From Isoetes taiwanensis (Eukaryota; Streptophyta; Lycopodiopsida; Isoetales; Isoetaceae), in NCBI GenBank assembly GCA_021234155.1, contig JAJEKV010000041.1, positions 1,552,447-1,616,446 on the forward strand: DNA of 64,000 bases, written 5' to 3'. The position numbers and the translations under genes are program-made. The notes under the pieces were generated by a model. It was not told where the DNA came from. It worked only from the letters and a program-made list of their open reading frames with translations, and ran no database searches. Below, one piece after another: positions 22,501-37,500 of this stretch. How positions within the stretch are numbered: position 1 is the stretch's first letter; each line of letters begins with the position of its first letter.

Positions 22501-25500
22501 TAACAAAGCATAATTATATGCTACCCTTTTTGGCCCCTCAGCATGTACTGATACAATAAGCTTCCTTTCTGTCTTCTGCATACAAAATAGGGTATTAATT
22601 TTGGAAATAAAATTGTAGTTCATCAAATCTGTACATACTTTGGGGGAGGCATTGAGGTGAATAGCTGGATACTCTTTGACTTCATCAAGCCTAAAGGATC
22701 CTAAAACACCTTCTCCAGGAATCTAGAAAATTATGACAATATCATCAAGCACAATGCTGTAAAATAGTGGAATTGAAATGCAAAAGGAGCCATCCAAAAG
22801 CTGAAAACTTCCACATACAAAGAAAGATCAATTACCTCAATGACAAGTCTGGGGGGCAGGCAAGGTTCATCCCATGCATATTCACATGAGCTATATGGCT
22901 GCAAAATATTTTCTGATTTCTCGCATCTTTGTTGATAAAACCTCAATCTCTGGATAGAGAAGCATAAGGAAACCTGGAACAACAAGGATCCCTTGTACAG
23001 TATGACAAATTATAAATCTCACCTCCATAGAGTAGTTGTCAATTCTGTAAGGCATGAAACCAGTTTCATCATTGGTCAAAATGATTAGGAGAGTGCCAAA
23101 TTCTCTGTTTCCGGTTCCAACGCTGTTCTCCTCTAGGAAAAATGATTCAAAAGTATTGCTGATTTCAGCCCGCACTGTCTTCCCGGCACCCGTAAAGTGA
23201 TTATACAGCTTCACTTGAGTATCACCAAGCCTGTCCGGCTCAAAAGCTCCACTCCAATCCCAACCATGTTGATCAAATCGGATGGATAGTAATAATTTCC
23301 TGCCAAGAGTTACATCTATGAACATGGTTCTATAATCTACATTCACTGCGACATAAGAAACACGTGAACAACTGGTTACTTCTCCAAAACCACTTGTTGC
23401 ATATACTTGCCAATTAAACCCTGTTCGGGATTAGCAAGATCAGTGTGGAAAGGACCTCCAAACCCTATATCACTTATATTCAGCACCTTCCTCAGAAGCA
23501 CGCAAGCAAATAATGTTCCGGTCAAAAGAATGGTATTCGTAAAGAAAACTAAACATTCATGTCATGTTCATTTTTTCATTCCTGCAGACAGTGATACTGA
23601 TCTCGCACAGTTAACTTGCAAATATTGGTTAAAATTTTATCAATTCCCTGCATCGCAGGGCATTCAAAATTGTTCCATGAAATAGCCGTGCAAAGCAACT
23701 TGCAAGGAAGACCTAATTATATAATTGGGCCACAATTTATCAAAAATCTCACTCTTAAACTCGTTAGCCTAAATCTTGAGTATTGATCAACTAGAATTCG
23801 CACTGCAGTTTAAGTAAAAGAACTTTGCATACCTGCTCACATCGGCCCAATGGAAATCACAACATTCCCCAATAGGTAAGAGCTGGAAGACATTGGTCCC
23901 TTGCTGTTTGAAGCAAAGGTCTTCATTGCAAGCATTTGCAAGCACAAATCTATGAGGAAGTATACCAAGCCTCACTAAATATTAGTCCCAAATAAAAATG
24001 GCATTTTCAAGTGACAAAAACTTACCTTGGTCTAAACGTAACAGCCTTTGTTTTCCCCATACAAGTGCCCAAAATTGCTGCAGATGACACAGAAAGTACA
24101 AATGCTCCCTTACTCCCAGCCTCAGGGACAATGATTGTAGATGTTTCACTAGGTGAATCAAGAAGAAAAGGATGTGACCATATAGTCCTCTTAGGCCATG
24201 AATAACATATTCCCAATTTCATCTTGGTATCAGACGTTTCAAGGTATTTTGCTGGGGAAAACATTTGAGGACCCGGAACAACACCTTTACTTATCCCACC
24301 TTTTTTCTGCAAGCTCGAATGAATGGACGGGGTGACATCAAGCAGATTATTGCTCTCATGTGCCTTGAACTGACGCTTCTTTGTGTGTTCATTATGAATG
24401 ATCTTGCAAGAAGGAAGATGAGAAAGTACAATGCCAGGACAACGGCTTGATGCTTGGCTCTTCACCTCTTCCTCAATAACACACTGCAGCCCTGGTGTCT
24501 CAGAAATCATCATAGACTTGCTTCCAAATATGTTAGGCTTATCATCCCAAAGGTTATCAAGAAGAATCCTCCTGCATTGCTGCTGCAAGTCTGCTTCGCC
24601 ATGTACCAATGTCAAATTTAGGTTGCTGCAGTTATAGAGCCAGAAAGGAACATAAATGCAAAGATCCCTTGCACCACTAAGAATGTCCACACATTTTTCT
24701 ACCCTGAGATAGATGTCAAAGTCTGCAACCAACAATGCAATTACAAAACTTTAGCTTGTAAACGATGTAAGGTACAGTAGCAAAGCTATCATTTATCTAT
24801 AACCTTCATTTCATCATACATAACAATAGTACTTTGATGAGTTACTCAGTTGAAATTAGGAACAAACAAGATTCAGGAAAGAAAAGAAAGAAAGAAAGAA
24901 AGAAAGATTTATTAACGTCTACGTAAGACCCGAAGGGTCTATGAGACCATAACATAAACAGAATTCAAGACCTTCAGGAGGAAAACCCTCCTGTTATCTA
25001 AAGTATGGAAACAAAAATATTAAGTTTAACAATTGAAAATCAAAAAATCTGCTCAGATAGGATTTGATGGAGACAGCCCATTCGTTCCTGTGACTGCTGC
25101 AAAATACTTCATAATACCCCTTCTTGGCCTGCTTTGCTGCTTGCTGCTTGGCCTCTTCTGGAAAGACTTTTTATGTTTCATGGCTGCTGATCGTTTTATC
25201 TTCTTAGACAGTGCCAAAGTTACCCCTTTAGGGTCAGGATACTTCCTCTTCTGTGGTGAGTCTACTAACCTCTTATCATCGTTTGTCTCAGAAGAAAAGA
25301 AATCAGTTATTTCTGTTTGCTTCAGGCCCATTGGATTCTTTTGTTTGAGAAAATTTCTCCTTTCTAGAGATAGTTCATATACAAAGTGAGATACACATTT
25401 CTGATCGTAATATTCTACCAGCTGTCGTAGAGATGTGGGATCTCTAAAAAGACAATGATATCTGCCTCTAATAATGTAATAGGTTGGGCAGGTAAAAATA

Positions 25501-28500
25501 AAATGTTCTTCTGAAAGAGAGAGAGGTAAAAGATTATATTAACATCTACGAAAGAGAGAAATGTCATTAAGGTTTCATCAGACTTGGGATGTTATAAACC
25601 GTTTATTCAGGAAGGAACGCACATCTTTTATGATTACATCAAAAGGAGCACAAATAAAAAAGAAAGAAACCACTGCATGTAATCCCTGAAAATTGCAAAC
25701 TGTCTTATAGATAAACCTTACCAGAAGGAACTTCGGGACGAAGAACCAAGCAATCTTCTGATGACACCTTATTCATACTTTCACCAGCTTCAGAAGAAGC
25801 AAGAGGAACTCGCCCAAAATTTAAAAGACACGGAGTAAAGCCAGGAATGGATATGGTTAGACTTAGGTCATGCATGATATCAACTTCATACACAGATGCA
25901 ACCTCACCCTGCAGAATTGACAATTTGGTTAATGAAAGGGCATTAAAAGATTCAACCTAAACCTATGGCAGCATTACCTCTGGCACAATAACGGAGAAAA
26001 TTGATCCCATCCCTATTGTTAAACGGCGGGGAAGACAGTTCTTGATTACCAGAGGTGCTTCAAGCAAAATTTTCCAGGTATTGCGAACACCCAAAGCATA
26101 TTTGTCCAATTCACCATGCAGCTTAGATTGGTAAACAGTGTCGGAAACTAGTCTATCTTTACCATGACCTCTTGTCAGATGGTCAAGATTTGCGAGGTGA
26201 GTAGAACTAGCAGCAGGAATCGACACCTTCTTTACAGCAATACAACTTCGGAAAGCACTATTACTTGGATGGGAGGGGTAACACACAATAGGCCTATAAT
26301 GATCCAGTTGTTCAGAAATGACCATCTTTGACAATAGTTGTGCTTCACTCCACAAATAGCTCTGGTTTGACGGACGCCATCGAATTTTTCCCGTTTGAGC
26401 CAAGTGCACTGGAAGCGGACAGACTTCACCCGGCGATATGGGACCCAGAACCTGAGCAAGAATCCCAACAAAACCCATCTCATGGATCTACATGTGCTTA
26501 TGATGACATTATAATGAAGCCCTTACCTTGGGAGCAATTCCAAAAGGGATGTCAAAACGCATCTCTAAAGGGATAGTGGTCGCATTTAGAACCTCAACCT
26601 GCAATAAGTCTTGGAAAAATAAGAACACGCGCCGTCATATGGATCAAAAAGCAGGAAATTACCATGGAATGAACTCTGATGAGCTTGCTATAATGCTGGA
26701 CAGAAACTTCGAGAACAACGTACGTAGTATATCCAACATCAGCCCCTTTCTGAGGAATGGCTTTGCCACTCATGAGGTTTGCCTCATTGAGGAAACCGTC
26801 CTCCTCCAGCGTGTTGATTGATCTTGAAAAAGTAACATCAAATGCTCTTGAACCAACCAAGTCAACTGATATTGGTGGGGATGGTTCACAGGTACCTTCT
26901 AGCTGGACAGAGATCTTCCGATGCGCAAGAGACGCAGTTTTTTTCATGCCAAAGCTACTTGATGAGCTCCACCTACTTGACTTACGATGAAATACTCCTT
27001 CATTCTCCTCAACAAACAAAGGCACTGAACCACCAGGCAGAATAATCTTTGACTTCAAATGGCTGCTTCTACTCAAGCAGGACCTTCTCATCAAATCACC
27101 ATCTTTTGAATCTTCATTATTTTTACAGGTGCCCAAGAACCAGTACGAGATTGCAATCCCAGTATCGTTCTGAAGCCAGTACGGAGCATACCTTTCACTA
27201 CTTCCCATGCTTGAGTTGCGCACCCTATCCTCCGGACAAGAACTGATATTTGTCCATACATCTTGAACCATTTCAACTGCACGGAATATAGCCTAGATGC
27301 CAACAAGTATAGTTTACATCTTCCTTAAAACATCATGATCTTGATTATAGAAAATATTGGAAAAACGCTACCTGCAATAAAGCTTCTGTAATGTTTATGT
27401 TCGATTTGCTCGACGATGAAGCATCTAACTTGGTGAAGTATTGTTTCCCAGATGAAGGATCAATACTGTACCCATGACGTAAAGAAAACATAAAAGCCCA
27501 AGGCTCCAATAGAGGCTCCCATGCAACCTGCAAAATTTTAAAATGGCACTTCTTAACTGGTCCTTGGTGCTCAAGCTACTAATTAAAAGCCTTTGAGCCG
27601 ACTTATGCTTTCACGTACCTTCTGAATATTATGATAATTGATCTCCAACCTAGAAGAGAACCTCAGCTCCAGGTCAAGTGTCTTCCAAGCAAGCTGTAAG
27701 CTCGTCATATTCATAAGTATCTCAATAAGTGGTGCGTTACAATTCCACTGAAACATTGAAGTATTCAAGCAATGTTTTAGACACAAGCAGATGCGGCATC
27801 AACAATTTAAAATCATAGAAGATTAAATTGCAACTAACCCGTCCATCTGTCAACAGGATTGAATAACTCTGAAGCTGGACATCAAATGTTATCTGCAAAT
27901 CCAAGTCCATTTTCTCCTGACTTTCAAAGGGCTCAATAGAAAAACTAGTTAAAAATTTCATGATCTTGTATGAACACCATAAATCCAGAGAATCTGCTTG
28001 CATAAGAAACACGATCTGAACTTCCGACATATTGCAAAAGTCTATATTGGTCCAAAACCCAACCTCATGGGCAACCAAGATAGGTATTGATGAATGCTGG
28101 TCCAGAAAATCTTCATGTATTTCAGCTTGAACTTGTCCAAAATGTCCACAGAGAATGGAATGGGTATCTGAAACATACAGCTTATCAAGAAAAAACGATA
28201 ATGAGAACAATATGAACTTGTCATATGTATCTGTTTGCCCGTCCATTTTTCTGGATAACAGCTCTGATGGAAGAACAAAATCCGGCAACAGCAGTGATAT
28301 GTTTGGCATTTCAATTGTTATGAGTAAAGCATCATTGCCATTTGGACTCGAGAATTCAGTAATCCAGCTCTCTCTTAGAGTATGAACGCTTTCCAAACTG
28401 CGTATGTTATGCTTACTTAGGAAATTTTGCTCAATAGCTTCAAGAGTACCCGTGCCATCAGCATTTGTTCGCAAACCAGTCTCTTCTGGGTAGATCAAAT

Positions 28501-31500
28501 CAGGAAGCCAGGATAGCAACCAGGAAATGATCTTATTCCAGGGGGCAATGTGCAACCCAATCTTGACTTGTGGAAATATAATTTTAATTTCTGATCCATC
28601 CAGTCGAGAAGGCAAATAATCTAACCGGATCATCTTGTTTTCCTTGATGCTTTCACATCTTAACACTTCCAAATACTGCCCCATTGGGCAGTTTGTTGAA
28701 CTGCATACATCTACTACCGAGACAGAAGCTTTACTCCTTGCATAAAACTGTAAAAGGGCCCCCTCTGCAATAGGACATAGCAGGCTCAGTTGTTGAAGTT
28801 CTACAATTAAGGTATCCACGCAGCCATCGGTTATTTGACTACAACATGTAAGAGATTCCACGGTGCATATTGAAATATTTGCCTGTGAAGCCCTCAATGG
28901 CCTAATAAAACATCGTATGTTTTGTGCAAGAACATCGAGAATCACGTGATTTGAACCTGAATTCCCAGCCAATATAGCTGAGGTTCCAACTGGTTTTTCG
29001 GATATCGAAATGGATGACAGGCCACAAGAGACATCCTCAATACACTTCGCTTGTTGTAAAAAGACATTGTCTGCAATGCATCAAGAACCACTTTAGAGAT
29101 AAAATAACATGAACATATATATTGATCGCCCACCTGCAAGGACTGCATCTAGAATTGGAACCGCAAGCTGTATACAGGTCTTCTTAATCACTTGATTCCC
29201 CTCAGAAGATGCTAGCATGCCGCACTCTATCTCAATTGATAGTTCACCATCTAACCTTTCAATAAGAGGCAAGCTTGAATTTAAATGATGATCTCCCTGG
29301 GAATGGCCTGGCAACGGATTCTTATGCAGATGGGAATGAGTTGACAAAGAGAGACAACTTCCAAGCATATAAAATAATTTTGAAGATCTGGTCAAACCAT
29401 CTAATTTCTCAGATGTAGAACGCATGCCATAAGGACCGGAAGCATAAGAAAAGGAAAATTCTGGCACCCGGAGCTCAACAAATTCCGCCATTTCCTTTAT
29501 CGGGAAAAAGAGACACGAGGACTCAATATCTATCTTATAGGAGATATTTGTTTCATCTGGCTGATTGCCAAGATGATCATAAGACTTCCATTTTGGGCTA
29601 ATAAAGAATCTGATAAGATGGCATAGGAATTCACTTTCTAGTTTACAAAGAACATCGCCCAATTTGAGATAAATATTAGTACTCCTAACATTTTCATTTC
29701 CCTCCATGTCCACCTGAACTAGAATTTTACAAGGTCTATCATCATGAAGATTATCAAAGTAAACTTCCTTTCTACTGCCAGCAAGCCCAATAAGTTGAGG
29801 ACCATGAGCATGACCTTTAATCTCCCAGGAAATATTGGGAACATCAGGGGAACACATCAAGAAACAGCAATGGGGAAATAAGATCCTAGCCATGGCTAAT
29901 TCCTCGTCATGCAAAATAAAAGCTGCATCATATATGTCAACCGAAAAGGTACAGTCTCCAAACTGGGATGACTTAGTCGTGCTTCCTTTCGTAACCACGT
30001 CTAGATGTGGATGCATTTGATCTTCCATGAAAAGGAACAAATATTCTGCTTTTACCATTGCAAATATTTCTGGATAAATATGGCACTCGGCTTGGGGAAC
30101 CACCACATTCAAGTTTTTTTTCCCGTCAACAAGTGTCCTTGATAAAATAACAGCAAGGCTGTATGATACAGGTTCATTAAATGCTGTCCTTGTTGAAATA
30201 CCTGTCAAATGCAACAAGGAATACTCAACTGGTTCTTTTACACTTAGCAAAATGTTTCTCCCTTCAAACCGCACTTCTTCCACCACGATTGTTCTGTTCA
30301 ACCTGAAATCAGGAGTTGTTAAAGCTTCACGACCCTTAGGGTCCAACGGAGCATGATAATCAATATTATTATATTATAAATATTTACAGCAATGTAATGA
30401 TGCATGTTCAACAAAGAAAAATGAGGTGTTTTATAATACCTGATATTCAGATCATCAATCTCAATTACAAGGGTCTTCTCAAGCGTGGGACATATTTTGT
30501 CCATCTTGAACTTGACCACAATGCGTTCTAGTATAATATGCGCTGAAAACAACATACGCCTCTCAAGACTGAACTTTGTGATATCATTTAGCCGATTTGA
30601 TATTGCAGATTCACTTCTCTGATGAACATTCGCAAATATAATGAAGAGAGGTCTGCATATTGCAGATGAAAGAGAAAGTTGGAAAGCAGGTAATCTCCCA
30701 TACACCTGCCCAAAATTAAATGAGTCATCAACATTCTGAAAGCACCAGCATACTCAATGAAGCCATCAGGTGCAGAGATTACTTTCACTTCAATAGAGGA
30801 TGCATCATTCATTGAGGAAGCAACTACCATTCTTCCATGAAAATTGAACTTCTCCACAATATGCATCACCAGATATCTTGTAGCAACTTTGTCATGAAGC
30901 ATTGCCTGTGACAATAGATGTAAGGCTACGACATAGAAATTGAACATAACCAACAAATGTGTAAAGGTACCTGACCGCCAGTGAACTTAAGTTCAAGGCT
31001 TTTCATGAACTTGTCATTATCGCCATCTCCTAGAGTCCCGCGTTCCAGCAAGTTGCCATCCATCCACTCATTTGACAGACTACTTTGTTCCCCACCATAA
31101 ACATCCAAAAATGTCAAGCCCACAGATTCTAGTGAAACCACCTGCAAGAACGTCAATTACATATAATGCACTCAGCGGACCTAAGCGAAATGGTGCTTCG
31201 AATGAAAAATCGTTTTGACATCAGATGCACATTACGTGCTTTTTTTCATCCAAATCGTTTCCCACATACACATATTAAAGTGAATTGTAGATCATGAGAA
31301 TGAGATCCAAGGCGCCATAGGAATCTCCTATTGATGAGAAAATGCAGTGTGTATGAAAAGAGAGAATGCTGACTATATAGTCACATCCGATGACGTCGCA
31401 GAGTAATATTTCAAACTGTAGTACCCCTTAACACACTGCCCCTCAAGTTTATAGTGATCCAACGGTTGAGATCAATCTTGGTCAACGGTGTTATGAGCCA

Positions 31501-34500
31501 TAACACATTGCTACTTCAAAACATCCTAGGGTGTTACTAGGATGTTATCGAATGGACGATTTTGATCGATTTTGATGGTGATCGGATGGCCCAAAACTCT
31601 CGGGGCAATGTGTTAAGGGAGATAACGCCCTGGCCCTCGGGCGTTCACCATAAAAAAAAAATTTGGCATGGCCAAAATGGCTCGGGCAGCACGCCCTCGC
31701 CATTTTGGCCATGCCTCAAATTTTTTTTTGGTAACGCCCTCGGCCTAGGGCATTATCTACCCCTTCTGAAATGTGGCTCGAACTCAACCGAAACTAAATA
31801 GAAACTGAAAGAAAAAGAAAGTCAAAGTGGTGTTGGCTGCTGCAAGATCTTCACTTCCAGAAGCTGCTTCATCTTCTTGAAAGATAAGCCTGCAAGAGGC
31901 TTTCTGAAACCATCAGCTAGTTTCTTAAGAGTGTTGCAATATTTAGCTGTAAAACCTTATTCTACAATTGTTCTCTCACAAAACATAGTTGCATATCAAA
32001 ATGCTTGGTTGGACGATGAAATTTGTAGTCTTTAACAAAATCAATAGCCCCTAAGTTGCCAACCAGAAACTTGTTACGGCACAAGTTCGGGGGAGCGGCT
32101 CAGAGGATTTGCAGAGATGAACACAGAGGCAAAGGTGTTAGTCATCATTTTGAAATCTAGATATGTGGTGGAGTTAAAAGGAAGAAGCTATTTTAATATA
32201 AAAGGCCATGCCTGCTAAAAAAGGCTAAAGTCGCAAAGAGATCTATAAATAGAACCTCAAATTCAGTTGGACATATCTCGGCAACCAGAGGTCGGATTGC
32301 AGCGTCCTTTATCTCGTTGGAACCGGCTCGGAGTCTAGTTTCCAAATTGGGGCGGCAGATTCCGTAGTACATCCGTATGAGGGAGTAATGGCCGAAAAGG
32401 TGACGAGGGGTTACAAAATTACTGCGGCCGCGACTTCACAGTTTTATAACCAAGTCTTTATGATCCACAGTTGATCCCAGAGAAGTTATTCAGTTGAATA
32501 ACAGAATTCTCAGTTTTGGGAAGAGCCACAAAGATCCTTTGCAGTGTTCGCAAATCTGAGCCCGGTTGGGTGGTGAATTTGTGCCAGAAGATCCCGTTCC
32601 TGAGTTTTAAAGTTGTTTGGATTAACTGTGACTTGTGACTGCTAGTTTTGCAGGTAGAAAAGACGATTCGTATCAATTGGTATCAGAGTGTAAGTTGATC
32701 TTGTTAAAATAATCCTGTGTTAGGCCTTTAACACATTTTGAGATTTTGTATTAGCCTATTCGATGTTACATGATGACTAAAAAGTTCCAGAGAGATTAAC
32801 CGGTTGGTTTAACAGACTCTCAGAGAAGGAAGGAAGAAATTGTTATTGTTTTTGATGCAGGGAAAGTATAAAGGACAAGAGACAAAAAAGGATTGTCCTG
32901 AGCAGTTGGAGTTTAGAAGATATTGAGCAAGAAAAGCAAGTTGACAAAGAGAAGGCAGAAGCCTAAGAGATAGAGGGCGAATTCAGATTGGTTATCTGAA
33001 AGATAAGTAAATTTAACAAGTTTGTGTATGATTGTGATGACTAGTTAACTGAGCATAGTTTTAGTTTTGATTTAAGTTAAGAAAGGAATTTCTTTTTCAA
33101 ATGAATGTTGCTCTAGAGTTTAGAAGGAGGCAACTGTGACTACAGCACAGAAGCCAGACCCTTAAAATTGTCAGGCAGATGGTAAGTTTACCAGCCTAGG
33201 GGCAAATGGTAAGTTTACCAGCCTAGGGGCAACTGTGACTGCAGAACAGAAGCCAGACCCTTAAAATTGTCAGTGCAGATGGTAAGTTTACCAGCCTACA
33301 GAAATCCTTTCAAAGCAGATAGTCAGATGACTAGCTTGAAAAGAAAGGTGGTCATTCCAGCAAAGCAGATAGTCAGGTGATTAGCTTTGAGAAAAGGTGG
33401 ACCTTCCTGCAAGGCAGATGATCGAGTTCGATCAGTCTTGAGACGGGAAGGGGAGACATTATTCCTGCAAGGCAGATGATCGAGTTCGATCAGTCTTGAG
33501 ACAGGAAGAAAATAAATTATTTCCGCACGTCAGATGATCGAGGACAATCAGTCTTGAGACGGGAAGGAATTGATAAGACCCAGTCTTGAGACGGGGAGGA
33601 ATTGTTACAGCACAAGCTCGGGGGAGCAGCTCAGAGGATTTGCAGAGATGAACACAGAGGCAAAGGTGTTAGTCATCATTTTGAAATCTAGATATGTGGT
33701 GGAGTTAAAAGGAAGAAGCTATTTTAATATAAAAGGCCATGCCTGCTAAAAAAAAGGCTAAAGTCGCAGAGAGATCTATAAATAGAACCTCAAATTCAGT
33801 TGGACATATCTCGGCAACCAGAGGTCGGATTGCAGCGACCTTTATCTCTTGGAACCGGCTCGGAGTCTAGTTTCCGAATTGGGGTGGCAGATTCCGTAGT
33901 ACATCCGTATGAGGGAGTAATGGCCGAAAAGGTGACGAGGGGTCACAAAATTACTGCGGCGGCGACTTCACAGTTTTATAACCAAGTCTTTATGATCCAC
34001 AGTTGATCCCAGAGAAGTTATTCAGTTGAATAACAGAATTCTCAGTTTTGGGAAGAGCCACAAAGATCCTTTGCAGTGTTCGCAAATCTGAGCCCGGTTG
34101 GGTGGTGAATTTGTGCCAGAAGATCCTGTTCCTGGGTTTTAAAGTTGTTTGGATTAACTGTGAGTGCTAGTTTTGCAGGTAGAAAAGACGGTTCGTATCA
34201 AAACTCAACTGGGGTAATAAGAAGTTGTAAATCTTGAAGTAACCACATCATTTCCTGTGTTCCACCAGAGAGAGATTTTAAATCAGCTTCAGTAATACTC
34301 GGACTTACTTTTTTCTATTTTCTTGATGCCCAGGTAATAGCACTAGATCAAAATGTTGAAATAAAACATGTCGTGAATCTTCTCATCTCAAGATCAGTGC
34401 CCACATGTCTGCATCTGTGTAGAAAACTAATGTTGGGGATTCTTGTTTATGGTAGGCAATACCTCCCCGCATGGTACCTTTGAGATAAGACAGTAATCAT

Positions 34501-37500
34501 TTAATTTGAGTAGTTTCAGCAGGAACAACAATTGGTGCAGCTGGTGGCAACTGATAGGCCTCATCCAAAAGAGTATCATCTTCGTCCGAAATGGTATTAT
34601 CTGGAGATAAAGCAGATTCATCATCTTGACCCACGAGGGGTACACCCACCTGATTATCTGGTAGCAGTGGAAAAAGACAATGTCGAATAATTTGAGGACA
34701 CATCTGAAAATGCCTCATCCGAAACTGTATGAGCAAGTAAGACAGACAGGTATAGATGGAGTGGAAATAGACTGATCTGTAGGCACAGGAATATGCTGAA
34801 AGATTTGCTGAAACAACTTTTCTGTGAAATGATATGGATCAAACTGATCAGCCATTGTATATTATGAATCCTCCACAACCTGTACACTACGAGAGACAAA
34901 CATTTGTTTAGAAATAGGATCATACATTCTCCAGCCTTGTTGTTCATGGAATATCCAATGAACATGCATTTCAAAGTCCTATTAGATAATTTTCCTGCTT
35001 TCTTTAAAATACCATAAGTTTATCAACTCTGGGTTTGGTTCCAAGGAATGCTTGAAAAGGTGTCATGTTATATATGCTACTGTAGGAGCTCGATTTGGTA
35101 CACATACTGCTGTTTGTAATGCCTCTCCCCAAAACTTGAGATTAACATGTTTATCGGCCGGCATAGACCTCATAAGATTCTGCAGGGATCGATGCCTCCG
35201 TTCAGCCACTCCATTCTGAGCATCAGCATATGGAACAGTCAGTTCCCTATGCATACTCTGTTTTGACAAAATTGATCAAACTCCCCATTGACATACTCCG
35301 TACCATTCAGTCATTGGCATCTTGTTTTTTATTCCCATTTGAAATGAGCCACAAAGTCTTTGAAGTGTGGTAATACCTCATCTTTAGTTTTGATACAAAA
35401 AACCCAAGTACATCCAGAGACATCATCAACAGTAACAAAGAAATACTTGGAACCTCCAAGAGAAACTAATGGCATATGACAAAGGTCTTATGACAAAGGT
35501 CTGAATGTAACAGTTCCGACGGATGCTTAGCTCCGTCGTCAGCATGAACAGGATATGGAGCTTGAATTTGTTTCTCCAAATAAATGACAGGCTTAACACT
35601 CTAGTTCTTTAGAGTGTAAATGAGGCATACCTTCTAGCAAAGACAGTTTGAGAAGTTCTTCTAGAGCCTGCCCTCCAACAACGAGCAAACCATAAGTACT
35701 CTTTGGAAAGATGTGCGGCAGCATGAGTAGCAGCTGTAGGAATAGGTTTTGCATCAACGGTCTATAAGCCTGCTTGATTCAAATGTCCTGTAAAAGGAAT
35801 GTCCACCTTATGGGGATCAAGAAATTCAAGTGGATTTCTGTTGATGAGATACATCTTTTTGTCTCCAAAGAATACATGTCTGCCTTAAATCAGACTTTGA
35901 AACTAAGAGCAGATTTGTTTAAAGCCCTGGAAGATAAGATACATCCAAAATCTTCACCTCATTATAAGGAGATTCGAAAATTAAATCACCTTTACTTTGA
36001 GATTGGCAACTGTTCCCATTGCCCATTGTCACCCTAAAAGTACGATCTTCTTTCAAATTGACCACAATATTAGATACTCCAGTAACACACTAATTATGTT
36101 AGAATCCATCATAAGCTTGGGAGAAACAATCTGCTGAGATGCTACATACGTATGAGATAGAGAAGAAATATCAGTAGTAATAGCCATATTGAGATACTCA
36201 TGAGAATGGCGGCGCTGAAATGGCATGAGTAACTTTAGATATAGAAGATCAAGAATCTTGACTGTTTCCTTGCTGTTAGCACATTATAGTTTCCATGACA
36301 TACTCTCTAGATGACGAGACATGCCATATGTTGCTGACATGGCTCTACTATAAAGCCATATTCATGCCTTACTAGTTTCATTCAGTTCACTCACTAGCCT
36401 AGCTACTTCGTGTATCTCATTTGCTTTCTTGCATATTTACTCCACATCTTCATGGTACCAGAGCCGGTTGTGAGAAGAAAATGAGTGCAGAATTTTAGCA
36501 GGAGGGATCAGGACAAGCTGTTGGGCCTGATCGAGGAGAGGAATTCGAATCAATTTTGCCTGCAAGTATTTGCATGCATTGGTGAAAGATTGGGTCTGAA
36601 TCGCGTCGCGAGTTCAGAACGAGTCTAAAATTGCCATCGACTATCCTGGTCGACTATTTTTATCCAATCTTTTTTATTTGATTGCCAAAATTGTCGTCCG
36701 ACGCTTTTGTTCGCGACCAAATATTTTGAAGCCAGGTAGAACTGCCAGATTGTCGGACCTTTGCAATTTCCACCGGATCTGTTGTTTGTTTGATCTCGAT
36801 CTGTTCGGATCTACATCTTGCTCTGCATCTGCCGAAAATGTCTACTGATGCAACTCCCTGGAAATATTTCATCCACCCTGTACTGGAGATTGACAATTAA
36901 TTTACCTGGAGAGATGCCTTTGAAACTAACCTTAATCTCAGAGATTTAGGTGATGTTTTCCTGTCAACTTGGAATCCTACCACTTGGAATCCTACCACTC
37001 CTGATGAAAAGCAGAAGGATATTAAAGCACGGAATCATCTCAAAACCTGCATATGCACAGATTTTCAGAGGAATTTGAGAGTCTATACATCCTTCTCTGC
37101 AGCTCTTGTTTTCTTGCATCAAAGTTGTACTCAAGCAGGTGAAGGGCAGCAGCTTAATATTCAAAGTAAGATGGACAACTTAAGGCTGACAGATTGCACT
37201 AACATGAGAGATTATATGCAACAATTCAAAGGATTGAGGGAGCAATATTTTGCAGCGGGTGGAAATATGTCCAATATCACTCTTATTCAGTATGCTCTCA
37301 AAGGGTTACCCCGTGAATATCAATCTACCATTGACTATTACGAAATTACTATAACTTTCAATCAGCTTCAACAGAAACTTGTAGATGCTGAACAAGAACG
37401 AAAAAGGTATGATCAGATGGAAGCCACTTTCTATTCTAAAGCTCGAATTTCTTCACCTCTTATGAATCATTTAGCTTCTTCATCTGATAAATTCTCGTCT

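Noticed and set aside
26328-27246. Several plus-strand frames opposite VPS13 exons (26328-27246, 24011-24637, 28155-28385, 29835-30020)
   Set aside because: They are antisense shadows of conserved VPS13 exons, with no motif or splice context of their own.
31281-31433. Direct repeat with 45534-45690, first taken as a duplicated piece of VPS13 intron
   Set aside because: The shared TGTTAA start, adjacent purine tract and CACAT duplication show these are the two LTRs of M1.
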